Source: Streptomyces sp. BA2
GTDB lineage: Bacteria; Actinomycetota; Actinomycetes; Streptomycetales; Streptomycetaceae
Reading direction: 5' to 3'
Length of the DNA stretch: 64,000 nucleotides
NCBI RefSeq assembly: GCF_009769735.1
Contig: NZ_WSRO01000002.1
Location: 7,489,001-7,553,000, forward strand
Both the position numbers and the translations under genes were made by a program. The notes under the pieces are model-generated. The model was not told the DNA's origin and did not search any database. It saw only the letters and a program-made list of their open reading frames with translations. Every line of letters begins with the position of its first letter. Position 1 is the first letter of the stretch. Positions 33,590 to 42,786 of the stretch are shown one piece after another.

Positions 33590-35152
33590 TCAGTCCATCG
33601 GTTCCAGCAGGGCGAACCGCACGCGGAAGGTGCAGCCCTCGCCCGGGGCGGTGTCGACCTCGATGTCGCCGCCGTGAGCCGTGACGAGGGAGTGCACGAT
33701 CGAAAGGCCGAGGCCCGCACCGGCGCCGGTGGTGCGGCTGCGGGATGCGTCGGCGCGGTAGAACCGCTCGAAGACCCGCAGTCGTTCCTCGGGAGAAAGG
33801 CCCGGCCCTCGGTCGGCCACCTCCAGGACCGCGAGCCCGTCCTTGACGCCCACGCCGATCCGGACCGGCGTCCCGTCGGGGGAGTGCGCGACGGCGTTGC
33901 CGACCAGGTTGGTGACGACCTGCCGCAGGCGTTCCTCGTCCGCGAGCGTCGGGGCGGTGGCTGGTCTGCCGCCGTCCGGTCCGGTGAGTGTGACGGGGCG
34001 GCTGGGGTCCAGGGCCCGTACGTCGTGCAGTGCGTCGGCGGCCAGCGTGCGCAGGTCCATCGGGGCGCGCTCCAGCGGGAAGGCGGGAGCCGGGCCGATT
34101 CCGAGGGCTGGGCCCTGTGCGGCCTCGTCCAGGCGGGCGAGCAGGAGCATGTCCCCCACGAGACGGGTCAGGCGCCCGGACTCCTCGGCGATCCGCGTCA
34201 TGATGTGGTCGGTCTCCTGCCGGGTCTGTGAGGCCCCCATGCGGTACAGGTCGGTGTATCCCTTGATGCCGACGAGCGGGGTGCGTAGTTCGTGGCTGGC
34301 GTCCGCGAAGAAGCGCCGCATCCGTGACTCCGCTTCCGCGCGGGCGCGGAACGCGGTGTCGATCTGGTCGAGCATCCGGTTCAGGCAGGTGGTCAGGCGT
34401 CCCACCTCGGTCTGTGAACCGGCGGTCTCGGGGATCCGGTGCGAGAAGTCGCCCGAGGTGATGGCCTCGGCGGTGTCCTCGATGCGGGTCAGCGGCCGAA
34501 GGCCGGAGCGGATGGCGAACCAGCCGACCAGGGCCAGTACGGCGAGCAGGACCCCGCCGGCGGTCAGGGAGACGGTCCGGGTCTTCTGGACGGTGCGGTC
34601 CACCTCGTCGAGGGAGGTCGCGATGACGACGCTGCCGTTGCCGGCCGGTTGGTCCGCTGACTCGATCAGCTGGTCGGGACGGGTGAGCGCGACGGCCCTC
34701 CACCTGTGGTCGCCGTCGCGGGCCGAGACGGTGAAGGGCTGTCCCGAGCGGTCGAGGACGGCGTCCCGGTCGAGATCCGGTAGCTGGGGCCCGCCTCCGG
34801 GAGCGGCGGTGGTGGAGTCGAAGGTGCTGTGGGCGGCGCCCGTGTCGTCCACGTACGACACCGTGGTGTCCTCGAAGGAGCTCAGGACGCGGACGTTCTG
34901 CGGGGACTCGGTGCCCGGCGGTGGTGTGATGCGGGCGGCGATCTGCGCCGTGGTCTGCAGGCGCGCGTCGACACGCCCTTCCAGGTAGCCGTGGAGAGTG
35001 GTGCTGACGACAGCCCCCGCCGCGAGGAGGCCGGTGGCGACCAGGGCGGTGGCCAGGCACAGCAGGCGTGTGCGCAGGGACATGCGCGCGAGGACATGCC
35101 GCGCGCTGCCCATCGGGGAGCGCCGGTTGTGGAGCGGTCCTGGCGCCGTCAT
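33590..35152 (-). CDS. sensor histidine kinase
   Basis: A 520-residue membrane kinase. Two helices (about residues 30-52 and 195-215) flank an extracytoplasmic domain of about 140 residues. A HAMP linker follows, then the H-box ADASHELRTPL with the phospho-His near 287. The N-box LVGNAVAHSP lies near 417 and the G-boxes DRGPGLS and GAGAGLGLSIVHS near 450-485. Its ATG overlaps the stop of the response-regulator gene (ATGA at 35149-35152), so the pair is translationally coupled. The upstream neighbours are a streptophobe gene and an MMPL exporter gene on the same strand, suggesting the system controls them. Confidence 0.93.
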   Translation of the reverse strand: MTAPGPLHNRRSPMGSARHVLARMSLRTRLLCLATALVATGLLAAGAVVSTTLHGYLEGRVDARLQTTAQIAARITPPPGTESPQNVRVLSSFEDTTVSYVDDTGAAHSTFDSTTAAPGGGPQLPDLDRDAVLDRSGQPFTVSARDGDHRWRAVALTRPDQLIESADQPAGNGSVVIATSLDEVDRTVQKTRTVSLTAGGVLLAVLALVGWFAIRSGLRPLTRIEDTAEAITSGDFSHRIPETAGSQTEVGRLTTCLNRMLDQIDTAFRARAEAESRMRRFFADASHELRTPLVGIKGYTDLYRMGASQTRQETDHIMTRIAEESGRLTRLVGDMLLLARLDEAAQGPALGIGPAPAFPLERAPMDLRTLAADALHDVRALDPSRPVTLTGPDGGRPATAPTLADEERLRQVVTNLVGNAVAHSPDGTPVRIGVGVKDGLAVLEVADRGPGLSPEERLRVFERFYRADASRSRTTGAGAGLGLSIVHSLVTAHGGDIEVDTAPGEGCTFRVRFALLEPMD

Positions 35153-35889
35153 GCCCGGGGTCCGCGCAGTACATATCCGATCCGGTGCACGGTGTGGATG
35201 AGCTTGGGCCCGGACTGGTCCACCTTGCGGCGCAGATAGCTGATGTAGGTGTCGACGATGCTGGGGTCGCCCTCGAAGTCGTAACGCCAGACGTTTTCCA
35301 GAATCTGGGCCTTGGACATGGTCAGCCCGGCGTTGGCCATCAGGAAGTGCAGCAGGCGGAACTCGGTGGGGGAGAGGCGAACCGGCTGCCCGGCCCGGGT
35401 CACCAGGTGTCCCTCGGGGTCGAGTTCGAGGTCGCCGACGGCCAGTGCGTCGGACGCCTCGCCCTTGGTGCGGCGCAGCACCGCGTGGATGCGGGCGATC
35501 AGCTCCTCGAGGTCGAAGGGTTTGGTGATGTAGTCGTCGCCGCCCAGGGTGAGGCCGGCGATCCGGTCCTGCCGGGTTTCCCGGGCGGTGACGAACAGGA
35601 CCGGCACGTCGCCGCCGAACCCTTGGCCGGTCCTGCGGGGTTGGGCGCGCAGCCGCCGGATGACCTCGAAGCCGTCGATGCCCGGGAGCATCACGTCCAG
35701 GAGCACCAGGTCCGGGGGACGACGGGCCGCCACCTGAAGGGCCTCTTCCCCGTCGGCCGCGACATCGACGTCGAACCCCGCGTAGCGCAGGGCGGCCGGA
35801 AGGAGTTCGCGGACGGTCGGTTCGTCGTCGACGACGAGCAGGTGGCCCTTGGGCGGGGTGCCGCGGCGTGCCGCACGGGCTGATGTCAT
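35149..35889 (-). CDS. OmpR-family response regulator
   Basis: A 246-residue two-domain regulator. The receiver has the acidic pair in VVDDE, the phospho-Asp in LVLLDVMLPG near residue 65, and the Lys in YITKPF. The winged-helix C-domain has LSPTEFRLLHFLMANAG, VWRYDF and VDTYISYLRRKVD. ATG 35889 is the first start giving a normal N-terminus; the ribosome site is weak. It is coupled to the kinase by ATGA and lies 148 bp after the streptophobe gene. Confidence 0.93.
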   Translation of the reverse strand: MTSARAARRGTPPKGHLLVVDDEPTVRELLPAALRYAGFDVDVAADGEEALQVAARRPPDLVLLDVMLPGIDGFEVIRRLRAQPRRTGQGFGGDVPVLFVTARETRQDRIAGLTLGGDDYITKPFDLEELIARIHAVLRRTKGEASDALAVGDLELDPEGHLVTRAGQPVRLSPTEFRLLHFLMANAGLTMSKAQILENVWRYDFEGDPSIVDTYISYLRRKVDQSGPKLIHTVHRIGYVLRGPRA

Positions 35890-36037
35890 GGCTGGTTCGT
35901 TCCGCTTCGCTGTACGGGGGCTGGTACCGGGGAGCTGGTCCGGCCGATCGGTGACGCCGATCGGCCGAGCCGGCTCCCCGGCACATGTCATGTCCTGGTG
36001 TCCGTCACGCGGACGGGAACTCGGCTCCGAGGAAACC

Positions 36038-37567
36038 TCACGAACCTGTGCGTGGTCGCGGACGCACCTGCCGCTGCCCACCGGCCCGTACCGTGTGGAG
36101 GCGACTGCCCGCGTAGCAGGTCAGGCCGGCCAGGACGAAGCCGGTGAGCGCCGGGAGCCGTACCGATCCGTCGAGCCCGGCGTCCATCCCGCCCATCTCG
36201 TTGCCCATGAGGGAGAAGCCGATACCCACCGAGACCTGAGAGACCAGGCCAAGGACCACGACGCAGAGGCCCACAGCCACACCGGCGCGCAGCGCGATCT
36301 CCAGGTGGCGGCCCAACAGAGCGTCGGTTTCTTCGCGGGCCGTGCGCGCGGGGGTGCGGGCGGCGGTGCGGTAACCCGCGTACACGAGCAGGCACACCAG
36401 GAGCGTCAGGCCGATCAGCCACAGCGGGAGGCCCGCCACCGCCCTGCCGCTCACGTCGACCTGCTTGGCCCCTGCGCCGGCACCGGAGCCGGCCGCTGCA
36501 CCGAGGCCGCCGGCACCTCCGCCCATACCGCCCATCATGCCGCCGCCCTCAGGCTGCCGGCGCTCCATACCGGCCTGCCAGGAGGCGCCCAGGCCGGAGG
36601 TGAGGACCCCTGAGATCAGGTTCGGGGCGGCCAGGAGCAGCGCACCCGCGGCCTTCGCCGCCTGATCGCGGCCGGTCGCCGCGGCAGCTCCTGCGAGCAG
36701 TGCGAGGAACAGGGCGAGCGTGCACAGGGTGGTGAAGATGCCGGTCAGGGTGGAGGTGACCGGGTTCCACTTGAGGCGTGCCCGGCTGAGCGCGACGGGG
36801 CCCGGCAGCGATGTACGGCGGGCTGCCACACAGCCGAGGCCGATGACGAGCGCCACTTCGAGCACCGCGAGAAACCCGGTCAGGACGATGTCCGTGGTGA
36901 AGTCGACGGAGGGGATTCCTTCGCCGCCCGTCAGCTTGCCCAGTCCGCCGCCCGAGCCGCCGCCCTTGCCGAGTTTCTCCGAGACGCTCTGGGGAAGACT
37001 GAGCGAGCCGCGTGCCAGGGACGCCATTACGGGCGCGATGACGGCGGTGACACCGAGCGCCCCGCCGGTGCGGGCGATCAGCAGCGCCGGTGCCGGACGC
37101 CTGCGACGGCGCAGCGGCCGGAAGAAGCACCAGCCCAGGACGGCCGCTCCCAGGAAGCTGAGCATCAGCGGCATGGCCCACACCTGACCGGCGACACCGA
37201 GGCTGAGACCGCCACCGCCACCGAGCATGTCGAGCATGCCTCCGCCGGCACCGGCCTTCGGCGCGACGTCGGCGGTCAGGTCGATCTTCCCGCCGAGGGC
37301 GAGGCTGATGACGGCCGGGACGAGTTGGGTCAGCGGTGCGCTGCCGTCGCCGCCGAGGGCGCGCAGCGCCAGGTATCCGGCGACTGCCATGGCCGCGAGC
37401 GCGGCGACGGCGGCCGCCCCTCCTTCGGCCGCGTGGCGCGGGGCACCCCCGCTGGGCCTGAGCGGGGCCTGTTCCCCTCCCGTCCTGTCCTGCCTGCTGC
37501 CGGGTGCCGGGGCAGGCTCGGTTCGTGCCGTGGACCGGGCCGACCGTGTCGTGGTTGTACGGCTCAT
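36038..37567 (-). CDS. streptophobe-family membrane protein
   Basis: A 509-residue, very hydrophobic protein with about ten helices separated by Gly-rich loops (for example MLGGGGGLSLGVAGQVWAM and GGGMMGGMGGGAGG). It has a basic, Pro/Arg-rich N-terminal cytosolic tail of about 65 residues. These traits match the streptomycete 'streptophobe' family, whose function is unknown. ATG 37567 lies 4 bp after the MMPL stop, so the two are one operon. An assembly or accessory role for the MMPL exporter is inferred from that. Confidence 0.82.
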   Translation of the reverse strand: MSRTTTTRSARSTARTEPAPAPGSRQDRTGGEQAPLRPSGGAPRHAAEGGAAAVAALAAMAVAGYLALRALGGDGSAPLTQLVPAVISLALGGKIDLTADVAPKAGAGGGMLDMLGGGGGLSLGVAGQVWAMPLMLSFLGAAVLGWCFFRPLRRRRRPAPALLIARTGGALGVTAVIAPVMASLARGSLSLPQSVSEKLGKGGGSGGGLGKLTGGEGIPSVDFTTDIVLTGFLAVLEVALVIGLGCVAARRTSLPGPVALSRARLKWNPVTSTLTGIFTTLCTLALFLALLAGAAAATGRDQAAKAAGALLLAAPNLISGVLTSGLGASWQAGMERRQPEGGGMMGGMGGGAGGLGAAAGSGAGAGAKQVDVSGRAVAGLPLWLIGLTLLVCLLVYAGYRTAARTPARTAREETDALLGRHLEIALRAGVAVGLCVVVLGLVSQVSVGIGFSLMGNEMGGMDAGLDGSVRLPALTGFVLAGLTCYAGSRLHTVRAGGQRQVRPRPRTGS

Positions 37568-37571
37568 GGCG

Positions 37572-39818
37572 TCAGCGCACCTCGAACGGCTCGGCGGGTA
37601 CCTCGACGCTGTCCGGCCGCCCCGTGTCGGTCGGTGCCGCCTCGGCCCGTGCCGGCTCGGACGTCTGGAGGTTCTCACCCTCCACATCGACGTGCGGCAC
37701 CCAGCGGTCCAGCCATCGCGGCAGCCGCCAGGCGCGGTGGCCGAGCAGGGCGAGCACCGCAGGCACGAGCGTCATGCGGACGACGAAGGCGTCGAAGAGG
37801 ACGGCGATCGCCAGGCCGAACCCGATGGTCTTGACCATCTGCTCGTTCGACCCCATGAACCCGGCGAACACCGCGATCATGATCATCGCGGCGGCCGCCA
37901 CGACCCGGGCGCTGTGCCTGAACCCACTGACCACGGCACGCAGCGGCTGTCGGTGGGCAACGTAGGACTCACGCATTCGGGTCACCAGGAAGACCTCGTA
38001 GTCCATGGCCAGACCGAACACGACGCCGACCATGAAGATCGGCATGATGGACATCACAGGGCCGGGCACCTCGACCCCGAACAGGGCGCCCAGCCAGCCC
38101 CACTGGAAGACGGCGACCACTGCGCCGAGCCCGGCGGTGATGGACAACAGGAAGCCGAGCGCGGCCTTCAGCGGCACCAGGATCGAGCGGAACACGGCGA
38201 TCAACAGCAGGAACGCAAGGCCCACGACGAGCGCGATGTAGGGCAGCAGCGCGTCGGCGAGCTTCTGCGAGACATCGATGTTCATCGCGGTCGTGCCCGC
38301 GATCAGCACCTCGGCGTCCTCTCCCTCGGTCTCGGGCGCGCGTAGCGTGTGGACGAGGTCGGAGGTCTCCTCGCTGCCGGGCGCCGTGGTCGGGACGACG
38401 GTGAGTACGGCGGTGTCCTTGGTGTCGTTGAAACGTGGCGGCGTCACTGTGGCCACGCCGTCCGTGTCATTGATCCGGGTGGCGGCGTCGCGTGCGGCGG
38501 CCTGGGCGTCTCCGCCGTCGTCGGCTCGTACGACCGCGGTCAGGGGGCCGTTGAAGCCGGGGCCGAAGCCGTCGGCGAGCAGGTCATAGGCGCGGCGCTG
38601 GGTCGTGGACGTCGGCTTGGACTCGTCGCCGGGAAGGCCGAGTTCGAGCGAGGCGGCGGGCACCGCGACGGTGATCAGGGCGGTGGTGCCAAGGAGCAGA
38701 ACCGCGAGGGGGCGCCGGGTGATGAACCGGACCCAGCGCACGCCCAGGCCGGGACGTGACTCCGCCCCTGACGGTGCGTCGCCGGTTCGGCGCTCGCGGC
38801 GGCGGGGGCGGGCAGGCTTGACGCGCTTCCCGGCGATGCCGAGCAGGGCCGGGATCAGCGTGACGGCGATCAGCACGGCCAGGGCGACGGTTCCGGCCGC
38901 GGCGAGACCCATCTGGGACAGCACCGGGATGCCGACGACAGGCAGCGCCGCGAGGGCGATCACCACGGTCAGGCCGGCGAAGACGACCGCGGAGCCCGCC
39001 GTGCCCACCGCGTGGGCGGCGGCGTCCTCACGGCTCCTGCCGCGGGCCAGCTCGTCGCGGTAGCGGGAGACGACGAACAGCGCGTAGTCGATGCCGACGG
39101 CCAGGCCCAGCATGGAGGCCAATACGGACGTGGTGCCGCCCAGGTCGAGCGGCGCCGCGAGCGCCTTGATCGCGCTGGTGGCGATGCCGACGCCGAGCAG
39201 CGCGGTGAGCAGCGGCAGTCCGGCCGCGATCAGCGCGCCGAAGGTGATGACGAGTACGACGGCGGCCACCGCGAGTCCGATGGCCTCCGAGGAGTGGCCG
39301 CCCGCGGCCTTCTCGGAGACCGCGTTGCCGCCGGCCTCGACCGTGAGGCCCGGCGAGCGCATCTCCTCCACGGTGTCCGTCAGCGCCTCGCGCGAGGTGT
39401 CCGCGAGCTCGGTGACCGTTACACCGTATGACACCTGCGCGTAGGCGGTGGTGCCGTCCTTGCTGACGGAGCCCGTCTTGAACGGGTCGGTCACCCGCTC
39501 CACCTGCGGTGCCTCGCCGAGCGCCCGCACGGCGTCCTCGATGGCCTGCTTCTGGTCCGGAGCGGTCACCTTGCCGTCGTCGGCCTTGAAGACGACACGC
39601 GCGGTGGCCCCGTCCGCCTTTATCTCGGGGAAGCGCTGCTCCAGGAGGTCATAGGCTTCCTGTGCCTCGGTTCCCGGCACGGAGAAATCGTTCGGCGGCG
39701 CGGCGTCGGCGCGGGAGGCGAGCAGCCCTGCCGTCACGAGCAGTCCCGCCCACAGGACGGTGACCCACCACCTGCATCGGTAGGAGAACTTGCCGGTTTT
39801 GTAGAGGAAAGCAGCCAC
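37572..39818 (-). CDS. MMPL-family RND-type exporter
   Basis: A 748-residue transporter with the duplicated RND layout: one helix, a large external domain (about residues 35-170), helices 2-6, a second external domain (about 390-520), helices 8-12 and a cytosolic tail. The proton-relay Asp-Tyr pairs appear as GIDYALFVVSRYRDE in the first half and AMDYEVFLVTRMRE in the second. In actinomycetes such proteins export lipids or hydrophobic compounds. It is the first gene of the MMPL/streptophobe/two-component set; a 133-bp gap with a hairpin separates it from the next minus-strand gene upstream. Confidence 0.92.
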   Translation of the reverse strand: MAAFLYKTGKFSYRCRWWVTVLWAGLLVTAGLLASRADAAPPNDFSVPGTEAQEAYDLLEQRFPEIKADGATARVVFKADDGKVTAPDQKQAIEDAVRALGEAPQVERVTDPFKTGSVSKDGTTAYAQVSYGVTVTELADTSREALTDTVEEMRSPGLTVEAGGNAVSEKAAGGHSSEAIGLAVAAVVLVITFGALIAAGLPLLTALLGVGIATSAIKALAAPLDLGGTTSVLASMLGLAVGIDYALFVVSRYRDELARGRSREDAAAHAVGTAGSAVVFAGLTVVIALAALPVVGIPVLSQMGLAAAGTVALAVLIAVTLIPALLGIAGKRVKPARPRRRERRTGDAPSGAESRPGLGVRWVRFITRRPLAVLLLGTTALITVAVPAASLELGLPGDESKPTSTTQRRAYDLLADGFGPGFNGPLTAVVRADDGGDAQAAARDAATRINDTDGVATVTPPRFNDTKDTAVLTVVPTTAPGSEETSDLVHTLRAPETEGEDAEVLIAGTTAMNIDVSQKLADALLPYIALVVGLAFLLLIAVFRSILVPLKAALGFLLSITAGLGAVVAVFQWGWLGALFGVEVPGPVMSIMPIFMVGVVFGLAMDYEVFLVTRMRESYVAHRQPLRAVVSGFRHSARVVAAAAMIMIAVFAGFMGSNEQMVKTIGFGLAIAVLFDAFVVRMTLVPAVLALLGHRAWRLPRWLDRWVPHVDVEGENLQTSEPARAEAAPTDTGRPDSVEVPAEPFEVR

Positions 39819-39911
39819 AGGCGGACCCCGGTCATATTGCCGATCAACAGAACGGGGGCAAGAGTTGCATCTCCACTTGACCGGTTCCGGAGTGATTCCT
39901 GGGAGTTTCCT

Positions 39912-39928
39912 GAGAGGGGTTCCCTCTC
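39912..39928. terminator. short hairpin in the gap before the MMPL operon
   Basis: GAGAGGG and CCCTCTC form a perfect 7-bp stem with a 3-base loop (GTT), 24 bp beyond the stop of the 39952 gene. No long T-run follows. It probably ends the upstream TetR/membrane-protein operon before the MMPL promoter. Confidence 0.45.
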
Positions 39929-39951
39929 GCCGGAGACCGGGAATTCTGAAC

Positions 39952-40215
39952 CTATGCGGAAGGCAGGTGGGCGAGTGCGCCGGCGGCTGCGGACCTGTAG
40001 AGGTTCGTTGCCATCAGGCTGGGTTCCTGGGTGCCGCGGTGGGTGTAGAGGGCGGCCACTGCTTGCGCGTTGGCGGGAAGGCCGTGTCCGGAACCCAGGG
40101 AGGCGAACCACATGTCCGCCGCGACCTCGACCGGACCGCCGGTCCAGAAGAACTTGGCGTCCTGCGGGGCCTGTTGGGCCGCCGACATCCACTGACTCGC
40201 GGGGTTCTCATCCAT
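39952..40215 (-). CDS. unknown 87-residue protein
   Basis: The product opens MDENPASQWMSAAQQAPQDA and continues with FFWTGGPVEVAADMWFAS. It is soluble, without cysteines, membrane segments or a signal peptide, and of neutral charge. The start overlaps the end of the membrane-protein gene by 8 bp, so it is translationally coupled to it. Codon use is normal for the genome. I do not recognise the family. Its constant company (TetR, membrane protein) suggests it works with the membrane protein. Confidence 0.6.
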   Translation of the reverse strand: MDENPASQWMSAAQQAPQDAKFFWTGGPVEVAADMWFASLGSGHGLPANAQAVAALYTHRGTQEPSLMATNLYRSAAAGALAHLPSA

Positions 40216-40594
40216 GTGCAGGGCTTCTCTGCCTCCGATGCCATGTCGGTCCTGCGACGGTGACCACGGCCGCGAGGGCCGCCGCGGTGATGAACGAGGC
40301 CCACGCGGTCAGCGGGTCCAGCAGCAGTTCCGCCACCACCGCGGCCGCCACGAGCAGGACCTTGGCGACGACCAGTTGCCGCAAGGGCAGGTGGCGAGCC
40401 GCCGAGCGCCGCCGCAGGCGGCTGCGTACGAGGTGCAGGGCGGGCGGTACGACCACCACGATCACGCACAGACGCAGCGCGTGCTCCCACAGCGGCATGT
40501 CCTTGCCGTACGCCCACGCTCCGCCGATGAGCAGCCCGGCGGTGGCATAAGCGAGACGCAGGCCGGTCGTGGTCGGTTCTGATCCCGGCGTCAT
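40208..40594 (-). CDS. small integral membrane protein
   Basis: A 128-residue protein with four hydrophobic segments: LAYATAGLLIGGAW, ALRLCVIVVVVPPALHLV, VVAKVLLVAAAVVAELLL and FITAAALAAVVTVAG. A strongly basic loop lies between the second and third (RSRLRRRSAARH). No family was recognised. It follows the TetR gene by 30 bp and overlaps the 87-residue gene, making a three-gene operon. Confidence 0.65.
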   Translation of the reverse strand: MTPGSEPTTTGLRLAYATAGLLIGGAWAYGKDMPLWEHALRLCVIVVVVPPALHLVRSRLRRRSAARHLPLRQLVVAKVLLVAAAVVAELLLDPLTAWASFITAAALAAVVTVAGPTWHRRQRSPAHG

Positions 40595-40624
40595 CCGAGA
40601 TTCCCCTTCTGTGACGCCCGGCCG

Positions 40625-41260
40625 TCACCGTTCGCCGGCGGGCCGGGCGGTGGTCTCGGCCGTGAGCAGGCCGGTGACCGCGTCGATCAACGCCGTCACG
40701 TACGAGTCGGGGTCCAACTCCGGTGCGGTGGAGGCCCCGTGTGATCCCTCCAGGTCGGCGAGGGCGGAGATGATCAGTTGGCCTGCCCACCTGATCCGGG
40801 GGCGCAGCGGCGGCTGGACCAGACCGGGGAGCCGTTCGGTGACCAGGCGCCCGACAGCCACCGCCTCCTCGAGCCCGCCCAGTTCCGGGAGGGCGGTGAC
40901 ATCGCGCCCGACGTACTCGAAGACGCGGTGCAGGAAGCGGACGTAGTAGCTGCTCACACGGGTCGCCTGCTCGGCCAGAGGGCGGACCAGGATCTCCACC
41001 AGTTCCCTCGGGTCGCCGAGACGGTCCCCGGACTCGGCGGATTTCAGCATCTCGCCGCGCCTGGCGTCTATGACGTCGAGTCGGTGATCGAAGATGGTTC
41101 TGACCAGTGTCACTTTATTCTGGAAGTGGTACTTCGCCGCTGCTGTATTGCGCTGCTGCGCTTCGGAGCTGACCTGCCGCAAGGAGGTCGCGTCGATTCC
41201 TTGAGTGGCGAACAGGCGCTCCGCGGTGAGCAGGATCTGCAATCGGGTCGATGATTCCAC
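40625..41260 (-). CDS. TetR-family regulator of the sulfatase-like module
   Basis: A 211-residue regulator. The helix-turn-helix is SLRQVSSEAQQRNTAAAKYH (about residues 26-45), then FQNKVTLVRTIFDHR. The C-terminal domain carries RWAGQLIISALADLEGSHGA. It is divergent from the alkyl-sulfatase-like gene. A perfect palindrome lies 22 bp before its start codon, so it likely represses both itself and the hydrolase/OYE operon. Confidence 0.88.
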   Translation of the reverse strand: MESSTRLQILLTAERLFATQGIDATSLRQVSSEAQQRNTAAAKYHFQNKVTLVRTIFDHRLDVIDARRGEMLKSAESGDRLGDPRELVEILVRPLAEQATRVSSYYVRFLHRVFEYVGRDVTALPELGGLEEAVAVGRLVTERLPGLVQPPLRPRIRWAGQLIISALADLEGSHGASTAPELDPDSYVTALIDAVTGLLTAETTARPAGER

Positions 41261-41282
41261 GGTCTTCCTTCTCTCTGTGGAT

Positions 41283-41306
41283 CGATTAAACCGCGTGGTT
41301 TAATCG
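41283..41306. promoter_or_regulatory. perfect 10-bp-arm palindromic operator
   Basis: CGATTAAACC (41283-41292) and GGTTTAATCG (41297-41306) are exact reverse complements around GCGT. The A/T-rich arms stand out in this G/C-rich DNA. The site lies 22 bp from the TetR start and 42 bp from the hydrolase start, covering both promoters. Confidence 0.75.
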
Positions 41307-41348
41307 GGGTCAACGCCTAGTCGAACATCGTGCAGCGAGGAGACTCCC

Positions 41349-42698
41349 GTGACCGATTCGTCCAACGCGCAGGCTGTCCGTGCGGAAGAGCCGTCCACCC
41401 CGGCGGACCGTCAACTGGGCCCAGGTGCACACGCGTTGATGCGGCAGAACTTCGGCAACATCGGCAACGCGCAGTTCCAGCACATCGCAGCGCGCGAGGT
41501 CGCCGCACCGCACCCGCCCCAGGTCGTGGAGATCGCCCCCCGCACCTTCATGATCCAGCCCGGCATGGCGAACGTCGCCCTGTTCGAGACGGACGAGGGC
41601 CTGCTGCTCGTCGACGCGGGCTGCGCGGGCGACGGCCCCGCACTCCTGCAAGCTGTGCGACAGAGCAGTGAACTCCCGCTGCACACTGTGGTGTTCACAC
41701 ACGGCCACATCGACCACGCCTTCGGCCTGTGGTCGTTCCTGGAGGCCGGCGAACGGCCCCGTGTCGTCGCCCACGAGAACTTGCTCACCCACTACGCCCG
41801 CTACGCGAAGACCGCGGGCCTGAACGCCGCGATCAACGGACAGCGCCCCGGTGCCAACGGCCGCAGCTGGCCGAGCGCGGCCGAGGACTTCGTCGTCCCG
41901 GACATCACGTTCCGCGACAGCCTCGAACTCCGCATCGGAGGCGAGCGGTTCGTGGTGCGGCACGCCAAGGGCGAGACCGACGACGCCGCGTGGGTGTGGG
42001 CACCGCGGCGCCGGGTGATCGCCGCCGGGGACCTCGTCGTCGGCTATCTGCCCAACGCCGGCAACCCACGCAAGGTCCAGCGGTATGCGGAGGAGTGGGC
42101 GGACGCTGCCGAGGAGATGGCCGCCCTCGGCGCGGACTGTGTGATCACCGGCCATGGTGAATGCGTACGAGGATCCGAGGCGATCCGCGACGAACTGCTG
42201 ACGATGGCCGCGTACCTCCGGCACATCGTGCGCCACACCCTCGACGGGCTCAACGCGGGCCTGCGGCCGGACGAGATCGTGCAGTCACTTGCGGTCCCCG
42301 AGCACCTGGCCGCCCACCCGCGCCTGCAACCGCGCTACGACCGGCCGGAGTTCATCTGCCGCAACGTGATCCGTCGTTACGGCGGCTGGTGGGACGGGCA
42401 CGCTGCGAACCTGCTGCCCGCACCGGTGGCCGCGCAGGCGCATGAGATCGCCCAACTGGCGGGCGGTGTGCCGGCGCTGGCCGCCCGCGCCCGCGAACTC
42501 GCCGACTCCGACCTGCAGTTGGCCTGCCACCTCGCCGAATGGGCGTACCTCGCCGAGCCGCAGTCGGAGGCGGCGCAAGAATGTTACGTGGAGGTGTTCG
42601 GGCGGCGCCGGGAGGCCGAGCCGTCACTGATGGGCAAGCTGGCGTTCTCAGAACCGCACCGGCGCGTGGCCGCACAGTGTGCGACATCCGGCCACTGA
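41349..42698 (+). CDS. alkyl-sulfatase-like metallo-beta-lactamase-fold hydrolase
   Basis: A 449-residue protein. The metal motif FTHGHIDHAFG (HxHxDH, near residue 117) and the later GHGE match the binuclear-zinc lactamase fold. From about residue 300 the helical dimerisation domain of SdsA1/BDS1-type alkyl sulfatases follows (FICRNVIRRYGGWWDGHAAN). The terminal sterol-carrier-like domain of full sulfatases is absent, so the protein is shorter than the ~650-residue enzymes and may act on another ester. GAGGAG lies before the GTG start. It shares a palindromic operator with the TetR gene, and an Old Yellow Enzyme gene follows. Confidence 0.82.
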   Translation: MTDSSNAQAVRAEEPSTPADRQLGPGAHALMRQNFGNIGNAQFQHIAAREVAAPHPPQVVEIAPRTFMIQPGMANVALFETDEGLLLVDAGCAGDGPALLQAVRQSSELPLHTVVFTHGHIDHAFGLWSFLEAGERPRVVAHENLLTHYARYAKTAGLNAAINGQRPGANGRSWPSAAEDFVVPDITFRDSLELRIGGERFVVRHAKGETDDAAWVWAPRRRVIAAGDLVVGYLPNAGNPRKVQRYAEEWADAAEEMAALGADCVITGHGECVRGSEAIRDELLTMAAYLRHIVRHTLDGLNAGLRPDEIVQSLAVPEHLAAHPRLQPRYDRPEFICRNVIRRYGGWWDGHAANLLPAPVAAQAHEIAQLAGGVPALAARARELADSDLQLACHLAEWAYLAEPQSEAAQECYVEVFGRRREAEPSLMGKLAFSEPHRRVAAQCATSGH

Positions 42699-42786
42699 GC
42701 GGAGACACCGCGGCCATGGAAATCGGTGGCGTGAGCCGCTAGAGATGACGCGCGGTCGAGGGACCATACCCAACTCAGGAGGTGGC

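Noticed and set aside
36549..37181. Alternative minus-strand frame inside the streptophobe gene
   Set aside because: Typical G/C-driven shadow frame rich in Arg, Pro and Gly; the other frame encodes clear membrane helices.
41349..42698. Beta-lactamase (antibiotic resistance) call for the lactamase-fold protein
   Set aside because: The downstream helical dimerisation domain and length fit the alkyl-sulfatase group, not class B beta-lactamases.
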